64,000 bases of DNA from Crotophaga sulcirostris (Eukaryota; Chordata; Aves; Cuculiformes; Crotophagidae): positions 3,823,682 to 3,887,681 of the forward strand of contig VYZB01000026.1 of assembly GCA_013397455.1 (NCBI GenBank). Reading direction: 5' to 3'. A program made the translations under genes and the position numbers. Below, piece after piece: positions 36,932 to 49,894 of the stretch. Positions within the stretch are counted from its first letter, which is position 1, and every line of letters starts with the position of its first letter. A model generated the notes under the pieces. It was not told the origin of the DNA. It did not search any database and saw only the letters and a program-made list of their open reading frames with translations.

Positions 36932-39900
36932 AGGGTTTTTTTTAGTGTTTGGTTTTGTTGGTTTTTTTATTATTATTTTTTTTTTCCTGGATAGGGAATC
37001 TGTGAGTGCTTCGGAGGAGCTCTGGATGATACTCTTTGTTTAGCAACTGTCGTGCCAGTTTGTATGATCTCTAGTGATAGAACCTGTTCTGGGAAATGTC
37101 TGAAATCCAGAATCATGAAATATTCAGTGGACAGTTCACTGCTAATGGGCTCCAGATTTGCGCCAGTACCACAGGATCGGTAACAAAAGGCTCTGTGTGC
37201 CAATACTAAGTTGCTTGAGACTGCTTTGTCTTTTAAGTTTTATTTCAGGTTTTATCAAAAGCAAAATCTGGGTTCAGCAAGGCAGGTCTTAGTTGGTTAA
37301 AATCAGCAAAAGCTTGTTTTATTTTCCCTACTTGAAGGAAACCTTGAATATGGTACACATAGGGTATGTAGGAGCAAGTTATTTTTTTTCAGCAGTAGAT
37401 AAATTGATGCGAGAGAAAAAAATATACGGTATTGATTTTTCTTTTCCTGTGGCTTTTGAGAGGTTGTTAATGCAGCAAGTACACAAGAGCACTTGTATGT
37501 CTGTCTGCACAGTAATCTCTAATAAATTGACTTTTTTAAAAACCATTTTTAGTCTGTAGTTTCAGTGACTTGATTTGTGGACTAGATGATATCTCCTGGC
37601 ACATAATTACTCATTTTTGCGTTGTGTAAAAGGTTGGAGGATAAATTTTGATGCATTGTCTCTAGCACTAAACTTATCTCCTATTACGCGTACAAGTTTT
37701 TCCCTCTGTCTTCTTCCTTATTGTAGCTGACCAGATAGGTTTTTAGGGATAGATTTTTTCAGTATTAAAATCTATAATAGAGATACTTCCTAGAGCTCAT
37801 TCTTGCACATCATGACATGGCAAGAGCAATAATTGATGTTGTGGAGACCAGTTATTTCTTTCTCTCAGGGTGGCCAACTATATAAACAGGTTAGTGACCA
37901 TAACGAACTGTGACCTTTTACTTCTTGTTTTTTGGGGGGAAAGAAATAAAAACGTGCAGCAGGACACATGGCGATAATCGTATTAGTGATAAAATGAAAG
38001 CGATTTGATAAACGTAACAGAATTTGACATCCAAGGAGCTGTCAGTCCAATAGTCTGAGGATGCCATGGAAAGCAATAGGTAGATGCTGACATGCAGCTG
38101 TATGAGATGTTTGTGCATGGTTGGGTTATTGTGTGTTGGATAACCAACAGAAGCACTTCTGAGACCAATGAACAGGTAGGCACATGGTGATGCTTACAAG
38201 TCGCCAACATTCAGGGACACTTTCTGTGTGTTTGTTGCTCTTTGTTCATGCTGTTCTGGGCTTGCAGTCAAAATTTTGGGGTCATTAGTATTTTGTTCCC
38301 ACTGTCCACTGCAGGACTGCATTGTGTCAAATTTCTTATGGCCTTGCTGCACATATTCAGTGTTACCTAGGATTATGTTGTCTCAAGCGACACTAACATT
38401 TTTCTTCTGTTTCATTCTGTTCTCTCCATGTCTAAAGGCTTGTAGGTTGCCAGGGTAGCACAGGGACCGTGTTGTCCCTGCTGTGAGAAGAGATGGATGC
38501 TGATTATGTTGCTCTGTGGTGGTTTATTCCAAATAACACTTTGTCTTGGCAGTATTTCAATGATCCCAGTTCTCATTACGGTGATCCTTGTTTAACATTG
38601 TTTCTCAGGCCATGAGACTGATAGGGTTTTCACTTGATCTTTGATGTCCTCCTAACATACCGCTTGTTCTTATGCAGTTTTCTAGTTTTTGATCTTGTGC
38701 CCTTCCCATGATGGTTCTCAAGGTCCTGCAAAATCACCAGTCTTCACCTGGAAGCCTATATATGGAGGAGACTCCAATAAAGAGAGATTCCATATGGACT
38801 TCTGACTCAGAAGATTTTTTTTTTTTATCCTGTCCAAATAGCAGAATGGTTACTTTGAGCTTTCAAAGTCTTACGACTCAACTTGTATTGGTAGAAATAT
38901 GAAACATTGTGGTTAGAGCTGAGCTCAGACCAGCTGGAAAACGACTGGTGGCCTGTTAGCTATGCAAAAAGGATCCCAGTGAAAAAGAAGAGGCATAAAT
39001 GCAAGTTGTGGAATCTGGCTCCCTCTCCTTCATGACACACGCTACCACAAATGCTGCTTGTGATGTTGTTGCGTTTACCTGATCTTTCTCCTTTTGTGTT
39101 CTTGCATCAAGAAGGAACCAAAGGCTCAGCCTGGGATGCTGTAGCAACTTCAGATCACAGGCACCCTTTAACAGGCAGAAGCTATCTGAAGCTCGAGGCA
39201 CCAAAGGTTTCAAGAGCACAAGATGTTGCTGTTGCAGAGAAAGAAGAAAAAGCAGTTGATATCCCAAACTTGTGATACTTTGAGACTTCAGCTCTCAAGG
39301 CCACAAGCAGACCTTTTGCCATTTTAAATGTGGTATTATTACAAGGGATCATTTTCCTTCCACTACCTGTGGAGCAAAGAATATCTTTGTGAGTACCTCT
39401 TGGACCTCACAAAGTCGAGAGACTTGGAGTTTCAGGGTCTCAGAATATCTTGCAATTTACCTTTGCTATGCAGTCAATAAGACACTTGAAATTTTTGTAA
39501 GGTGATACCCTTTTTTGACCCAGCAATGTTTGTCATGGAGCTGCTGTGTGAAGAGGTCAGTGAGGACGGAGGCTCTGTTCACCAATGGTTTGTTCTGGTA
39601 TTTTCACTTGGTTATGAGGCCCCTCTTTGATTTGTTGCCTGAAGATGATACCAGCCATATTATGCAGGAATATTATTTTACATATGTGTAGATGTGTGTG
39701 TTTATACACCACCACCCAGTGCAAACGAGACTCTTCTTATGTGTTGTTATTCATATTGATCTGAGAAATACATTCAAATTAATACAAAATCTCAGTATTC
39801 CTTTATTACTTAGAAATGGAGGGTGCTTGGCCTCTGGAAAGAACTGTGTCTCATTTGTCATTTTTTATGAAACAATGATGTTAATATTTTTCTGACTTCT

Positions 39901-40103
39901 CACATTTTTAATACACTTTTCAGGAGGCCTTTTCTGGCTTTAACAGGCAGATCCACATGGCCTCTGTTTTCCTATTGTCTTTACTTTTCCCGTATGTCTT
40001 TTATATCTCCATCAAAGTGGTTGTTCAAACTCAGTTGTTTATAATTCCTCTGTATTAAGAAGCACCATTTTTTGTCTCCTTTCCCAGTAGTTGAACATCT
40101 CTG
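36932..40103. other. unassigned sequence
   Basis: T-rich patches near 36936-36987. No repeat family or exon was recognised. Confidence 0.4.
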
Positions 40104-40533
40104 TGGGCTGGAGGACCTCCCATATGAGGACAAACTGGGAGAGTTGAGCTTGTTTAGCCTGGAGAGGAGAAGGCTCTGGGGAAACCTTATAGTGGCCTTC
40201 CAGTACTTAAAGGGGACCTACAAGAATGTTGGGGAGGGACTTTTTATCAGGGAGTTCAGTGATAGGATGAGGGGTAACAGTTTTAAGCTGAAAGAGGGGA
40301 GACTTATATTAGAAGTTAGGAAAAAAAAATTCCTGTGAGGGTGGTGAGGCACTGGAGCAGGTTGCCCAAAGAAGTTGTGGTTGCCCCATCCCTGGAGGTG
40401 TTCAAGGCCAGGTTGGAATGGGGTTTGAGCAACCTGATCCAGTGGAAGGTATCCCTACCCATCGTAGGGGGATTGGAATTGGATGATCTTTAAGGTCTCT
40501 TCCAACCCAAACCATTCTATGATTTTGTGATTC
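40104..40533 (+). mobile_element. CR1 LINE, 5'-truncated, 3' end present
   Basis: It begins in the ORF2 C-terminal region (GGGCTGGAGGACCTCCCATA, then the LGELSLFSLERRRLWG-like frame within 40072-40338). It continues through the GTACTTAAAGGGGACCTACA and GGCACTGGAGCAGGTTGCCC blocks. It ends at CCAAACCATTCTATG with GATTTTGTGATTC as a diverged second unit (40511-40533). An A-run inside ORF2 (40321-40329) breaks the frame. About 430 bp survive; the copy is inactive. Confidence 0.93.
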
Positions 40534-41299
40534 AATGCACTGGATGCAGTCTTCTTCAGCAATGTAAAGGGAATTAGGTTTAAATTAAAGTATTGGTTTT
40601 TTTTTAGGAACCAGCGTTGGTAGACCAACAGTGGCGATTTTGTGCATGACTTTCTCCTCCTTAGTTGTAGTAAGACGTACCCTGTGTTTGTCTGAAATAA
40701 ACCCAAAGACAAGCTGTGGAAGATTAACTAAGGTGCCAGAACAGCAAAGGTTGATAAAAAATGCGCAAGCCAAAAAGCCTTTCCCTCTGGATTGAGGGGA
40801 CACTTAAGTCTGCTTGGAGCATGTGTTGTGAGATAGAAAGTGAAATTAAGGACTTTTAATTCTTGCAAGTTCATGGCATTTCTTTTTTTTTCTGGAAATG
40901 ATGATCTTTATTTTTCACTTTTTATGTACTGTTCAGAAGGTAATAGCTTCCACGGGAGTGACTTGTACATTTGTATGGTTGGCTTTTTATTGCAGTAGGC
41001 TCTTAGTAGGTCAAGAAAGCACACATGGGGGGGCTCTTAAAGTGGATGCTTTTGCTTAGGTTTTGTTTTTTCACTTCTTCAACAAATCTTTTTCTCTCCT
41101 CTCAGTTTGCAGCTTTCTAAGCCTTTGCCAGCAAAAGCAAAATAGTAATGCTCTGCCAGCACTACTAACTTCAAACAAAGCACAGAGCATATTTAATGTG
41201 CAATTGTGCAGAGGTGTTTCTTGCAAACACCTATAGTCTTGCCATGGTACTCGTGATGGTTCCTTAATTGCCTCCAGGATGCATGTGATGTGAATGCAA
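40534..41299. other. unassigned sequence between two CR1 copies
   Basis: No repeat or exon recognised. It separates a young CR1 tail from an older CR1 fossil on the same strand. Confidence 0.4.
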
Positions 41300-41870
41300 T
41301 GGAATATAATTTACTTAGATTTAGCAAGATTTTCTACATCCTTGTAGCCATACTGCGAAGTGGTGGACTATGAGATGGGTGGAAAACTGGTTGAAAAGGT
41401 CAGTGCTTTGATGTAATTAGAGCTGCTTATGTGTGGCCTCCCTGATGGTTAGTAGTGGGACCAACATTTTTTAATGTCTTTCTCAACAGCTTGGTAGATG
41501 AGGTAGGATGCACATTTAGTAAAGTAATAGATGGAGCTGAACTGGGAGTAGTTCTTGTTGTGATTGAGGGCAGGACTCCCATTTAGAAGGACTTTGACAA
41601 GGTGGAGAGTAGGGGTGATGGGAGCTCATGATGCTCAGCAGAGAAGTCCCTCACCTGGGATGGAATAATCCCTTGCAGGACATTCCCTGGCACAAGAAGG
41701 GCAGTGATGAGCCGAGTCTACTCAATCTGAAGAAGATGCAGGGGCGAACTTTCATTACCCTCATTTACCCAAGGGGAGGTGGCAGGGAAGCTGGTGTGTG
41801 CTTCTCAGAGGAGTGTAGTGATAAGAGGCAACGCACACAAGTTTGATTTAGGTTACGCATGGAGGGTGGA
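41300..41870 (+). mobile_element. old CR1 LINE fossil, RT to near-3' region
   Basis: Sense-strand CR1 landmarks appear in order. The RT-finger/palm block around 41440-41560 is degenerate (AATGTCTTTCTCAACAGCTT, then TGATAGATGGAGCTGAACTGGG-like sequence where the FADDTKLG region belongs). Later blocks are AGAAGATGCAGGGGCGAACT (41731-41750) and GTGCTTCTCAGAGGAGTGTA (41798-41817) with GATAAGAGGCAACGCACACA (41820-41839), matching the pre-terminal region of an older CR1 subfamily. The 3' terminus with octamers is absent. Many indels and stops are present. Confidence 0.6.
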
Positions 41871-44589
41871 GGGAAAGCAACCCCAAACCCTGAACTTTTG
41901 CCTGAGGAAACATGGGAATCCCCATTAGAAGAATTTAGATTAGAAAGCACGTCTGCCAGGAATAGTTGCAGTACTGTTCCTGCCTTGAGGCTGGGAGCGA
42001 GACCATGACTTTTTCCAATTCTGCCTTTCCCATAACCAGTCTGGTGAACTTCCATGGAGAAAGCCTCACCTTCTTTTCTTTTAAAAATCAAAAAAAACCC
42101 ATCAAAAAATCGACCAAAACCATCCTGAAGATATGTTGCAGGCATGTATTATTTATCCTTCTAGAACTGGATACTTTCTTGCAGTGCATCCATATCTTCT
42201 CAGAGATGGCCATCAGTGTATTCCAAGTCCTAGTCTGTTGAACACACAGGCCTTGGATTCAACTTGAAAATGGTCAGAGAAGTATTTGCTGCACATTTCT
42301 GCTGCACAGTGAAATACAAATAGCCCTTTTTCACTCCCTCAAGAAACGTTAAAGTCTATTTGGAGGAATGAAAGTGCAGTGCAACATTTAGTCATAAATT
42401 GAAGATTTCCAACACCGTGTTGACTTAAAGCATATGTTAGTGAAACATGTCTCTGCTTTGCAGACAATTTTTATACATATGCTGTGGCAAGCACATTTAA
42501 AACATGCACAGAAAATGTGCTGTCGGGAACAATCCAGCGGTGATGGTAGGGTCATTTAGATGACTTAACAGGTCTTTTTTTTTTCCTAGCTATCTGTATT
42601 AAATCAATGATTCATATAAATTATGCCAAAGGGAGTTAATTGTTATTACATAGTATAAAAAGCTGCCAAACTAAGGGCAAAACTCTTGTTGCAGTGCATG
42701 AAATAAAATGGAGTTGTTATGATTGCTGAAAGCATAAAATGGCTGAGTCTTTCACCCTTACCAAATGGCATGAACTGTAATTACAATGGTAGAGAAGAAA
42801 TTTTGTAGGCAAAAGTTTGGAGGTTGTGGCATGTTTGGAGGTTTTTGGCAGATTTGGAGATTCTCCAGAATATGCAACGAAAATTGAATGTAAAATACTC
42901 AGCTGAAGGAGAACACGATACTTCTTCATTGCCCAGATCTGCAGAGGAATTTAGGAATTTAACTTCATTGGTTCAGTGGGAATTGAGCTCCTAAATATCT
43001 CTGAGAGATTAGGCTGTAGTCTATGTAATATGGTTTATTTCTTATCTCTACAAGGGGGGCACTGCTACTGTTCTCTCTTGCAAAAATGCTATAAAGAAAA
43101 ATACTTCACCTTTTTTTTTGTGGTCAGATACTGTGAAGATGAGGCTATGTATGTATCTTAATTAGATGGCTACGGGCAGGATAATAGGCTTGGCTCAGAA
43201 TTGTGTTCTCTGGGCACATTTTCAGGGCTGTTTGAAGATGAATTGTAGTTTCTCTGAGAGAGGGTACATCAAGGATGCTTTAACAGAAGATGATAAGCAT
43301 TGGTGCTGGACATTGCACCCTATTGCTTTGGAATATTTCTCACTGTAGTCAGTGGAGAGGAAAAAAAATACATCATGTTGCTTAATTTCAATACAGACTT
43401 TGTACAAAATGTGACATCGCCCTTTCCTAGGGTAGTTGTATTTTAAATGGAAGAAGATGATATAATGAGAGGAAAATGTGAGTGTGGAAACACTGACTGT
43501 TTTGTAAAAGAGAATGGGTAAAAAATACATTTTTAGGAATTGTTTGAAGGAAAGTGGGGTTTTTTTATGCAAGAAAAATTAGTCTTCAAAGCAAAGAGCA
43601 TGGCAATAACCAGAGGAGCAGGTGAAGGTGTAGGATAGAGAGAGGGTCTAGGGTGGGACAGAGGACAACTGGAGTGGAGATGTTGGCGTGGCAGAGCTAC
43701 TGAGAGCAACCTAGAGTAATTTTGAATGAGTACACATTTATTAGTGTTGAATTGGAAGTTCGAGAGTACTATGACACAGTAGAAACTTAGGAAATGGCAT
43801 TACCAAAAATCAGGAAGCTCACAGTGTCTAGTTAGTAAATAATTAATAATGGATAATTTCTGGCCTGCTTAGTGACCTGACCTGATTGCAAGAAACTAAA
43901 TATATGGAGTCAGGATTAGACATTGTCTTTGCTGTGAGTGGCCAGTAGTGGAAGAGTAGATGACTAAAGTCCTTTGCAAAAGCTGTTACAGGGCTGGAAG
44001 AAAGCTTTTTATTTTTCTCTAATATTAACAAGATTTTTTTTTTATCCATCTGCAATATTCAAGAAGGGGAAGTACTTGAGTGGGGGGTCCTCTGTAATCT
44101 CTTTGAGAACTTGTGGATATTGCTCTGTTTTGGCTAGCTTTTTCACTGACATTCCTACTGCAATAACTGTGTCTCTCAGTGTGCCAAAGGGAATCAAGTG
44201 AAGAAAAATTAAGTCTGTAGTGACAGAAATTGCTAGTGACTTCCAAAGGAAGGAGAGACTGGGACTGCTTTAAAGAAGTGCTTAATGGACCCAAGTGAAA
44301 GAAATGTTGACTTAACTTGTTTTTAATTGTTTTTAAGGGTGTTTAAAAGTGAGCTTGTTATTGAAGAGATAAGTAGTTAAAGTCCTTGAAAAATTATGGT
44401 GAACTTTGGAAACACCTTTATGGAAAAGCAGTTACCCACCTTAAAATTATTTTTACTGCTACCAAATCTGTGTGAATGGCTCAGTTAATTACTTGATTAA
44501 GTGTAGTTCAGTGCAGGGATGCTACTCAGATATGTCAGCATGTGTGTGCTTTCGGTATAATGGAAGATGATGGGATGGTCTTTTAGATG
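41871..44589. other. unassigned sequence
   Basis: No repeat family, RNA gene or exon was recognised. A GATGATGGGATGGT unit occurs twice near 44567-44600, directly before a CR1 tail. Confidence 0.4.
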
Positions 44590-44667
44590 ATGGGATGGTG
44601 TTAGTGTTGGCTTATAGGTTGGACTTGATGATCTCACAGGTCCTTTCCAACCTTGTGATACTGTGAA
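44590..44667 (+). mobile_element. very short CR1 3' tail fragment
   Basis: GGTTGGACTTGATGATCTCA followed by CAGGTCCTTTCCAACCTTG and TGATACTGTGAAG is the sense 3' end of a CR1 subfamily. Only ~80 bp are left. The final octamers are mutated. Confidence 0.72.
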
Positions 44668-45334
44668 GACAAAAGATCTTATACATAGTCATTTCAGTTG
44701 TTGCTTTAGGAAATTTTATGAATAAATAAAATAAAATCACATTTGTCAATCACTTTTTTGACTAGAATGCCTTCTCTCAGTAAGTAGGAGAGAGCTGAAC
44801 TGATGATAGTTTCTAGGGGCCAAAGGGTTTCTAACAAAATGATTTGGTCAAGAAAATTATTTCATCACTGTAGCTTAGGTGTTTTTTTCAGATGAAAATG
44901 ACTACAGGAGGATGTGTCTTTGTCAATACAACAATCTGCAAATTGATTTTGTTCTTATGTTTTTGCTGTCATTAGGACAGCAGAGAAAGATCACAACTCT
45001 GCCTTGTGTAGCTATATTAGCAAAACATCATGAAGAGGTTGAGGTGTATTAACATGTACTTTTGTTCTGGAGTTTGACTGCAAGCACAGGACAAAGTATT
45101 GATAAAACCATCAGAAGTGGTGCGAGAAGTATGTGCAGGTCTTGTTCTAAAAAATATCTCCCTGTCCCTAAGTAGAGTATTCTGTTTGACAAGTAAATGT
45201 CTTATTTTGGAAAGCATGTCCTGCTTTACTGAAAACATCTGCTTTTCTCCCAAGAGACAAGCCTCCACTGAGTGACTTTATGCAGCATCCTTTGGGCATG
45301 TTAAAGGAGCATCAATGAAAGCCAGAATCTAAAA
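44668..45334. other. unassigned sequence
   Basis: No repeat family or exon was recognised. It separates a short plus-strand CR1 tail from the long minus-strand CR1 copy. Confidence 0.4.
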
Positions 45335-46680
45335 CAGAATCATAGAATGATTTGGGTTGGAAGGGACCTTCAAACATCATCAGGTGCAACCCTCATACCA
45401 TGACCGGGGACATCTTTCACTAGATCAGGTTGCTGGATGAGGAGATTCCAAGGATGGAGATAGAATCTCCTCTGTGGGTGCCCCTGTCGCTTAACCCGCA
45501 ATATGAACTTGTTTCTACTTAATACCCAGCTGGAATTCTTCTTGCTGCCACCTGTCCCCATTGCCTCACTGTGCACCTGTGAGAATCTGGCTTCCTTTTC
45601 TCTGTAGGTGCTTGTAGGCACCAAGGAGGATCCCTAAAACCTGCTGTTCACCAAGCTGAAAAAAATGACCTCCTACAGCCTTTCCTTGTATGCTCTAGCC
45701 ACCTGACCATCTTGATGGCCCTCCATTGAACTCTCTTGTATTGGGGACCCCAGTACTACTGGTTTCCAAGGACTAGTATTTCAGATGAAGCTTCAGAAGA
45801 ATCAGACCAAGAGGAATAACAGCTCCCCATGCCAGTTATGACCTGTGATATGGTTGGCCTTCACAGTAGCAAGGGCACACTGATTTACAGGCCACTTTTT
45901 GTCCTCCAGTAGCCCAGATCCTTCCCTTCATAGCTGCTCCACACCACGTGCTTTTGCATGGGATTACTTTACCCTAGTTGGGGGACTCTGCAGTTGTCTT
46001 TGCTGAACTTCCATGAGTTTCCCATTAGTGTAACAAGATCCCTCCAAAGGTTAATGATTGCTCTAGTTTATCAGCCACCCCCCTTAATTTGATATGCTTT
46101 GTGAACTTGCTAAAAATATTTTCTGTCCTGTCTACAAAATTGTTGAAGAAGCTCTTAAAAAGTGTTGGTCCTGTGATCAATCCTGAGTGATGCTACACAC
46201 AACCAGCCACGAGTGGACTTCGAGCTACAGACAACCACCTTTTCAGTCATCAGACAGCCAACTTTCAATGCATCTTGTAGCCAAATTGTGGAGCTATGAA
46301 GGGAATGGGTAGATTACCAGGACATAATGGTGGGAGATGATTTGAAAATGATGCAATGGTGAAAGACCACATGGAGAACCTTGCTGAAGTTGTGGTAAAT
46401 GGCACCCTCTGTGCTATCAGCATATGTAGAGCTGTTCATCCCCCTGCCAGAGGCAATCAGGGTGTGATTGCCATCATCCTGCAAATTTAATATCTGAAGG
46501 TCACTTTCCTCAGCATCCTCAGATATGTCCTGTCTTGTCCTGGGGACTTCTATGTCCCTGGTTTATTGAATTAGTCCTTAATTTAGTCCTCTATCCTCTA
46601 TTGAGGGTAACACCTGTCTCCCCAACTCTGCTACTAGGCACTGTATTGAGCCTCATTATTCTGACAGAGTTTGAAGATGT
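45335..46680 (-). mobile_element. CR1 LINE, long diverged copy (3' end through reverse transcriptase)
   Basis: On the plus strand it starts with the reversed terminus ACAGAATCATAGAATGATTT and GGGTTGGAAGGGACC. It proceeds through the UTR (TCATCAGGTGCAACCCTC), the ORF2 end, and the CTGACCATCTTGATGGCCCT block (45705-45724). The GTTGGCCTTCACAGTAGC and TTGCTGAACTTCCATGAG blocks follow, then the TTTGTGAACTTGCTAAAAATA block, which opposes the RT FADDTKL region. Beyond this are the GATCAATCCTGAGTGATGC block (palm) and the CTTGCTGAAGTTGTGGTAAA block near 46380, with weaker similarity to ~46680. At ~1.35 kb it is the longest CR1 copy in the window. It carries an internal deletion near 45440, just after the terminus, and many stops. 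Its right border is the least certain. Confidence 0.82.
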
Positions 46681-47502
46681 AAGAAAAACCTTCTTCAAAA
46701 ATGGACCGTATAAATTGGAGTAAATGAATAAACTAGACTAGAACATAATGCCATTTTATGTTCTAAACATAATAAAGTGAAAATCAAGAATGATTGCATT
46801 TGTCTCCAGTGTCTATTTTTCTGGATTACAAAATGTAGCACTGTGGTGTATAGCAACAATTCCTTGTAAACTGGCATGTTTGAAGGACTGACCTTATAAG
46901 AATTAGTCATTTTTAAATAGATGTAAAAATAAAAGCAAACCAGATCTCACTTGGTTTAGGCCTCTCTTATCTGCTGATGTGAGTTCAGATGAGAGTGGCT
47001 GACTTAGATATCTTGAATCCACCCATCCTGCCACTGTGTCGACTCCCAGCTCTGAATCTTTTCTGGCACTGAAATCCAGAGCTCGGCAGCAGCAGGGAGC
47101 TGAGCTGCACAAGCAAAACGCTGCTAATATTTTGGTAGCAGTTGTCCTTTTAGCAATCTTTGGCTCTAAAAGCAACCCTTCCGGTTTTCCAGTGGATTAG
47201 ACTTTTTTCTTAATCAGTAACTGGTGAGTAAGTAAAAATGGGGATGGGATTTGCTGCTTTCCCTAATCTTGCTCTGCCCTTCTAGCCTTTGATAACAGCA
47301 TTCTTCAATCACAGAAGTAATTCTAACAGTACATTGGAAGAAATGATGTAAAAGGGAGGTGTGGCCAGGAGAGGTGCTCAGCAGATGAATACTGACTTTA
47401 GGCACTTGTCTTTCTTGAAAGCTGAGACAACAGGATGTTCCTGGAGGAAAGATGATTCCCAGCTTGGCCACTTTTAATGACTTCTGCACTTTTCTTATGT
47501 CG
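46681..47502. other. unassigned sequence
   Basis: No repeat family or exon was recognised. It includes a 10-bp-stem hairpin at 46739-46765 (arms TAGAACATAA and TTATGTTCTA). Confidence 0.45.
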
Positions 47503-47577
47503 CTGTATGTAATTGTGTTGTATGTAGCTGTATTTACTAGTTGTATGTAGTGTAGTTTTAGTTGTATGTAGTTGTTG
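47503..47577. repeat. degenerate TTGTATGTAG tandem motif
   Basis: The motif (T/C)TGTATGTA(G/A) occurs four times within ~75 bp with variable spacing, near 47503, 47519, 47541 and 47562. It looks like a decayed minisatellite or slippage product. The minus-strand frame over it reads as a threonine/tyrosine-rich low-complexity peptide, so it is not coding. Confidence 0.6.
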
Positions 47578-48051
47578 TTTATCTTGACGTTGAGCTTTCA
47601 CAGATGCCTGTGATCTTGCTAGTGAAGCATGTGTGCGTCATCCTGAGCAGCTTCCAGTCCCTTTTCACCCTCTTCTTCCACAAACTCTCTCCCCTCCAGA
47701 CTGGCCAAAGTCATCACTGGCAATCCCTAATGTGCTTCCCACCAGCTGGACAGGGTAAGTGTCAAGGATGGATCTTTGCTTGCTCGGCTCTTGGCAGGAC
47801 CAAGCTCAGAAGATGCAAGCAGTCCCGGTAGACTTTCTCTCCTGAGCATCACCAATGCACTGCAGTGTTTAGGGAGACCAGGGGTAAATTTCTGCTTGTA
47901 CTGTCCTTTTTCCTTGGTGCAGATTCTCTTGGCTACATCTTGCACTTTCTTCTGTTGGGGCAAAGCATTTTTCTTGGTAGTTTCACTCCTCCCCTGCTGC
48001 GTGTTCCCATTGCTGGGCTCTCTTAACTGTGCTGGTGAGGGGCCATATGGT

Positions 48052-48116
48052 GAACCAGATCAGTGAACAGCAAAAAAAGGTTATTTTTAACCCAGATCAG
48101 ATCACTAATCTGGTTC
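48052..48116. repeat. nested inverted repeat (cruciform-like)
   Basis: The outer arms GAACCAGATCAGTGA (48052-48066) and TCACTAATCTGGTTC (48102-48116) pair at 14 of 15 positions. Inside the loop, GGTTATTTTTAACC (48079-48092) forms a second small hairpin. The total is 65 bp. No family was recognised and no flanking duplication was seen. Confidence 0.75.
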
Positions 48117-49894
48117 GCTGTACAGCTCCGTAGCAATCAGGTTGGTACAAAGAAAACTGGCAGTTTTTGAGGGGAGGAAAGACAGGAAGGTGCTTCCAGC
48201 CAGTAATGTCCTTGCGGTTTCCTGCCATGTTTTCTGCCTTCCAAAATTATTTCTTTCCATGCCTTTATTTCCTGCTAGGTATTTTCACAGATGTTTTGGC
48301 TTCCAATTTCTCCAGGTGGATCTCATCTGATATTTTCTTTGCCAGCACCTCTGGTTTTTCAGGGTTTGTTTTTGGGTTTGTTTTAATGTGCCCTGAGAAG
48401 AACTGAACTTGACTCGATCTGGATAATCTGTATATATTCATTAACACTTTGCCCCATTCTTCCTTAATTTAGATACTAAATGTGTTTGGCTCTGTGACAA
48501 ATGTCTCTGGTATCGTCTCTCTGGTATATCTGACTCCTGACTCCATACCACACCCTTAATTATTGCCTTTAAGTTACAGTCCTTGAAATATATTTGCTGT
48601 GTAAGCAAAGGCATTTGCATTAACTTTCAGAATAAAGCACTGTCAATGCTTTTCCTAGTATCCAAAGAGATTGTCTGCTATATTCTCGTTAGTCTCACTT
48701 TTGTAATGCTGTGAAGTCTTATGTTAGAATGTTTTTCTCAGATTTTATTTTCTTTTTTAAGTCGAGGTAAAGGTCAAACTGAGGCTGCTATTGCTGCAAG
48801 GTTTATTTCTATTTTTAAGACCATTGCTACATATAATTTTTTAATACTGAAATTGCTATGTTTCTTTTTGAAGTTTGAGTATTGTTAGTAGTGCAGTAAA
48901 TAATTTCCTTCAATTAACAGTAATCTTAGATAATTAAATCATTTTCTGTTGACTACAAAGTTGTCTGCGACTTAAAATCCTTGAAGTGACTTAGGACATA
49001 TAAATTGCGCAAGTGAGCAAAACTAATCCACAGTCATTGCTTTAAGAAGTGGTTTTGAAAAATTGACAAAAACAGGAGTTAAATAACTTCAACATCTAGT
49101 TTTGAAGAATTTTTCCTACTGAAATTAGAAACGTTTATTATAAGGACATGTCCGATATACAAAGCTATACAGGCTCAATGTTAGCCTTCCCTGCTGCCCC
49201 AAGGGACGTTTGTTGTCTAGTCTCAGTCAATTTAATTTTATTTATTGGAGCCCAGAAAATCTCTTTCCATTTTGCTGGATTTGGATACGAAGAGGGTTAA
49301 ACACAGGATGCAGGAGCAGGATTTAATGGAAGGTGGGTGCTGAGGTGTCTGGCTCCAGGCAATCATCATTAGACCTTGTCCAGTTGCATTTTAGCTCCTA
49401 ATGTTTTTCTTTTCTTTTAAAAATCCCAGTCTTCATATATGTCCTGATGGATGGCCACACAATTCAAGGGACTGAAGCAGTGTGGAAGGTTTCTGAGGTG
49501 GAAAATCGGCTCATGAGAAAAGTTTTGCAGTGCTGTCCAAGTGAATAAAGTCATTTTCTCGGTGTAGAGTGCTGTATTTTTAGTCTTCAGCACGTCAGAC
49601 AGTTAGTGAATGCTTTTATCTTCATTTGATAAGTAGTTGTTGAGTGTATTTTTTAAACGAATTATGCTAACGCTATTTTATCATAATAATCTGCAGTCTA
49701 CCAAGGCAGTTTTTAATCACCACATTCTAATTAATTCTGTATCTATTTTATAATCTCTGTATCCAGCTCCTACTACTGGAGTCCAGTTTTATAGAAGGAA
49801 CAAAAACAGTGGATAAAAAAGGGGAATTATAGAAGAATAACTGTACTAAGGTCATACTAATGGTCTAGGTACTAAAAGAAAAGCAGCAAGTTTG
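48117..49894. other. unassigned sequence
   Basis: No repeat or exon was recognised. Confidence 0.4.

Noticed and set aside
40321..40329. A-run as a poly-A tail of a retrocopy
   Set aside because: It lies inside CR1 ORF2 sequence that continues on both sides, so it is an internal slippage tract.
46739..46765. 10-bp-stem hairpin TAGAACATAA/TTATGTTCTA
   Set aside because: AT-rich, short and isolated. Expected by chance in 64 kb, with no terminator or RNA-gene context.
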